DNA of 64,000 nt, from the NCBI GenBank assembly GCA_965657135.1, contig CBFHNF010000007.1:1-64000 (forward strand). Reading direction: 5' to 3'. The DNA is from HIMB11 sp965657135. GTDB taxonomy: Bacteria > Pseudomonadota > Alphaproteobacteria > Rhodobacterales > Rhodobacteraceae. Positions 62,316-64,000 of the stretch are shown piece by piece. The notes below the pieces were generated by a model. The model ran no database searches. It saw nothing but the letters and a program-made list of their open reading frames with translations, and was not told the DNA's origin. The first letter of the stretch is position 1, and every line of letters starts with the position of its first letter. The position numbers and the translations under genes were made by a program.

Positions 62316-63011
62316 CTAGCTATCCAATTGGCGGCTTAGGATTGTTGCGAACTCATCTGCAAAACTTTCGTATCCCGCGACAATGCGATCACAATCTCCA
62401 CTAAGCTTGTTGTAAAATATGACAGCAGGGATCGCCGCCAATAGCCCAAGACCTGTGGCCAACAAAGCCTCGGCAATGCCGGGCGCCACAACTGCCAGAT
62501 TAGTATTTTGTTGAGCAGCAATTTCAATAAATGCATTCATGATGCCCCAAACCGTCCCAAACAAACCAATAAAAGGAGCGATTGATCCAATAGTTGCTAA
62601 AATGGTCAATCCGGACTGTAATTTTTCAGCTTCGCGTAGAACGGCGACATCCATCGAACGTTCAATTCGGCTTTGCACACCCGCGATTAACTGGCCATCT
62701 GATTTATGGCTGCGCTCCCACTCGCTCATGCCAGCGACAAAAACACGCTCAGAGCTGCCCTTAGGGTCACTGCCCAATTGATGGTACAATGCATCCAATG
62801 GTTCACCCGACCAAAACAATCGATCAAATACCGCAGCCTCGCGGCGTGCATCACGATACAGCAAATGACGTTTAACAATAATAGACCACGACCAAAAGGA
62901 GGCCGCAATCAACATCAACATAACAATTTTGACAGTTAGGGTTGCGCGTATAAACAAAGACCAGAACGAAAAATCGACCTGGTGCGCCAACTCAAGGGCT
63001 TGTGTTTCCAT
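62316..63011 (-). CDS. tolQ: Biopolymer transport protein TolQ (ExbB family)
   Basis: A 231-residue inner-membrane protein that drives TolR and TolA using proton flow. Three membrane spans are visible: about 16-40, 135-160 and 175-200. The segment SIAPFIGLFGTVWGIMNAFIEIAAQQNTNLAVVAPGIAEALLATGLGLLAAIPAVIFYN is diagnostic (positions about 145-205). The gene starts the tolQRAB-pal-cpoB run, with ybgC 97 bp upstream. Confidence 0.97.
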   Translation of the reverse strand: METQALELAHQVDFSFWSLFIRATLTVKIVMLMLIAASFWSWSIIVKRHLLYRDARREAAVFDRLFWSGEPLDALYHQLGSDPKGSSERVFVAGMSEWERSHKSDGQLIAGVQSRIERSMDVAVLREAEKLQSGLTILATIGSIAPFIGLFGTVWGIMNAFIEIAAQQNTNLAVVAPGIAEALLATGLGLLAAIPAVIFYNKLSGDCDRIVAGYESFADEFATILSRQLDS

Positions 63012-63108
63012 AGTATCCTGCTCATCACATTCTGGCCTTTATGGCTCTTCAAGGGGAACCATAGCCGAACTAAAGCAAGAAACCAACAAATATGCGATCA
63101 TGAATGTA

Positions 63109-63510
63109 TTATTTCAGCATATCGGCAACGACATGCCGAAGCTGATCAGGAAGCCGCACAGGTTTCCCCGCTTGTCCGATAGCAACTAATGTGATTTTGG
63201 ATTGAAATAAATTGGTATCGTCTCGTTTCACCATCTGGCTGAGAACCAAGCGCGCGGGCGTCATCGATAGCGGTGTCGTTTCAATGACCAAGTCATCCTC
63301 AAACGCTGCAGGGACAATATAATCCGCCTCAACCCGTTTGACGGCAAAAACCACCCCTTGTGCCTTCATCGCACGTTGATCCACACCAATTTCACGAACC
63401 CATTCACTGCGCGCGCGTTCAATGAATTTCAGATAGTTTGCGTAATAAACGATCCCCGCCAAATCCGTGTCTTCGTAATAAACGCGAACGGGAAAACGAT
63501 GCAGGCTCAT
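63109..63510 (-). CDS. ybgC: Acyl-CoA thioesterase YbgC (Tol-Pal associated)
   Basis: A 133-residue hot-dog thioesterase, 4-hydroxybenzoyl-CoA thioesterase family. RVYYEDTDLAGIVYYANYLKFIERARSEW holds the catalytic Asp. It acts on short-chain acyl-CoA or acyl-ACP in the cytoplasm and is conserved at the head of tol operons. I chose the ATG at 63510 with AAAGGA 8 nt upstream; the longer open frame overlaps the preceding gene. Confidence 0.95.
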   Translation of the reverse strand: MSLHRFPVRVYYEDTDLAGIVYYANYLKFIERARSEWVREIGVDQRAMKAQGVVFAVKRVEADYIVPAAFEDDLVIETTPLSMTPARLVLSQMVKRDDTNLFQSKITLVAIGQAGKPVRLPDQLRHVVADMLK

Positions 63511-63511
63511 A

Positions 63512-63988
63512 TCATGCATCCTTTGGTAAACGCGCGAAGAGACGCAAGGCGTGTGATACATCCTGCGCCATTGTCGGCAACACTGGATCATAGGCCGCAC
63601 GGATTATATCTGCCACCTCTGATCGCAGAACAGTGTGACCATCAGGTGCAATTGCAAGGGGCGATTGATATTGAAACGCACGATCTGACCAGACCAAAAA
63701 CGACTGAATGACTTGCAACAAAAACAAGGCGTCTGCCGACATTTTTTTTAATTCGGCGTCCATCCTCACAAAGACAAAACACGCTTTAACCGCACCCGCA
63801 TTATCAAAGCGAAATGAACGATACTGTTGTGAACCAGCGCCCTTTAAACGCGATACCAAATTTACCAAATCCGGCATCAAACGATCCATATCTGGCACAG
63901 CCAACAGTTCATCCCATTCACGAATGAAGAAAAACATCAAGTTCGATCCCAATTCTGGGTCTGTTTCTGCGATGGGGTGGCCGACCAT
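63512..63988 (-). CDS. Conserved hypothetical protein upstream of ybgC
   Basis: About 159 residues from an ATG at 63988; the frame stays open to the window edge, so the true start may lie outside. It reads ETDPELGSNLMFFFIREWDELLAVPDMDRLMPDLVNLV at the start and QSFLVWSDRAFQYQSPLA near the C-terminus. It is alpha-helical with no signal peptide and no domain I can name. Rhodobacterales often carry a conserved protein here, between ruvB and ybgC. The stop is one base before the ybgC ATG, suggesting coupling. Confidence 0.75.
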   Translation of the reverse strand: MVGHPIAETDPELGSNLMFFFIREWDELLAVPDMDRLMPDLVNLVSRLKGAGSQQYRSFRFDNAGAVKACFVFVRMDAELKKMSADALFLLQVIQSFLVWSDRAFQYQSPLAIAPDGHTVLRSEVADIIRAAYDPVLPTMAQDVSHALRLFARLPKDA

Positions 63989-64000
63989 GGCGCAGGTCAC

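Noticed and set aside
1..64000. tRNA, rRNA, insertion sequences, CRISPR, prophage
   Set aside because: Gaps were read for cloverleaf patterns, direct repeat arrays, transposase and phage genes; none was seen.

Overview
The window looks like a chromosomal segment of a marine alphaproteobacterium of the Rhodobacterales (Roseobacter group) with an unusually AT-leaning base composition for that group. This rests on gene content and order: gatCA, lysC-ptsP, the linked crotonyl-CoA carboxylase/reductase and ethylmalonyl-CoA mutase genes, mch and a malyl-CoA thioesterase gene beside sdhCDAB, the mdh-sucCD-odhAB-lpd block, and ybgC-tolQRAB-pal-cpoB-tilS-ftsH. The organism was not identified; this is inference from gene families.

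Layout. 1-8.1 kb: the 5' end of the RNase P RNA gene at the very edge, an amidase and a calcium-binding lipoprotein, gatCA, a ceramidase-like membrane protein, a metallo-hydrolase, a nitroreductase/CoA-transferase pair facing a TetR regulator, and an orphan pxpA. 8.1-13.3 kb: a TRAP transporter for an organic acid, with two leader hairpins, an oversized small permease and a large permease carrying a long soluble C-terminal extension. 13.3-23.9 kb: housekeeping genes (lysC, ptsP, ileS, tadA, rluB, dtd). 24-28.5 kb: acyl-CoA dehydrogenase, acyl-CoA ligase and a RecD-like helicase. 28.5-32.6 kb: a dead luxI fragment, then divergent ccr and ecm. 32.6-36.4 kb: a GNAT protein, deoD, a divergent SHMT-like enzyme, and an FMN riboswitch ahead of a RibH2-type lumazine synthase. 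36.4-44.6 kb: the sdh operon, a decayed DUF4344 gene, mch, nnrU and the malyl-CoA thioesterase gene. 44.7-54.2 kb: mdh, then the suc/odh/lpd operon. 54.3-64 kb: doxX, ftsH, tilS and the Tol-Pal operon.

Central carbon metabolism dominates. Ccr, Ecm, Mch and Mcl2 are steps of the ethylmalonyl-CoA pathway of acetyl-CoA assimilation. Sdh, Mdh, SucCD, OdhAB and Lpd supply and drain the same C4 pool.

The most striking unexplained signal is a 36-bp element present twice in the window. It lies upstream of sdhC and upstream of sucC, in the same orientation relative to the genes, with 33 of 36 positions identical. Each copy holds two GTGATCAC palindromes spaced 21 bp apart, which suggests one dedicated regulator of the lower TCA cycle.

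The window also shows gene decay. There is an in-frame stop at codon 7 of sucD, a luxI-type autoinducer synthase fragment, a multiply frameshifted DUF4344 gene, a 33-codon TerC-like remnant, and a short sulfotransferase-like frame between sdhA and sdhB. No tRNA, rRNA, insertion sequence, CRISPR array or prophage was seen.
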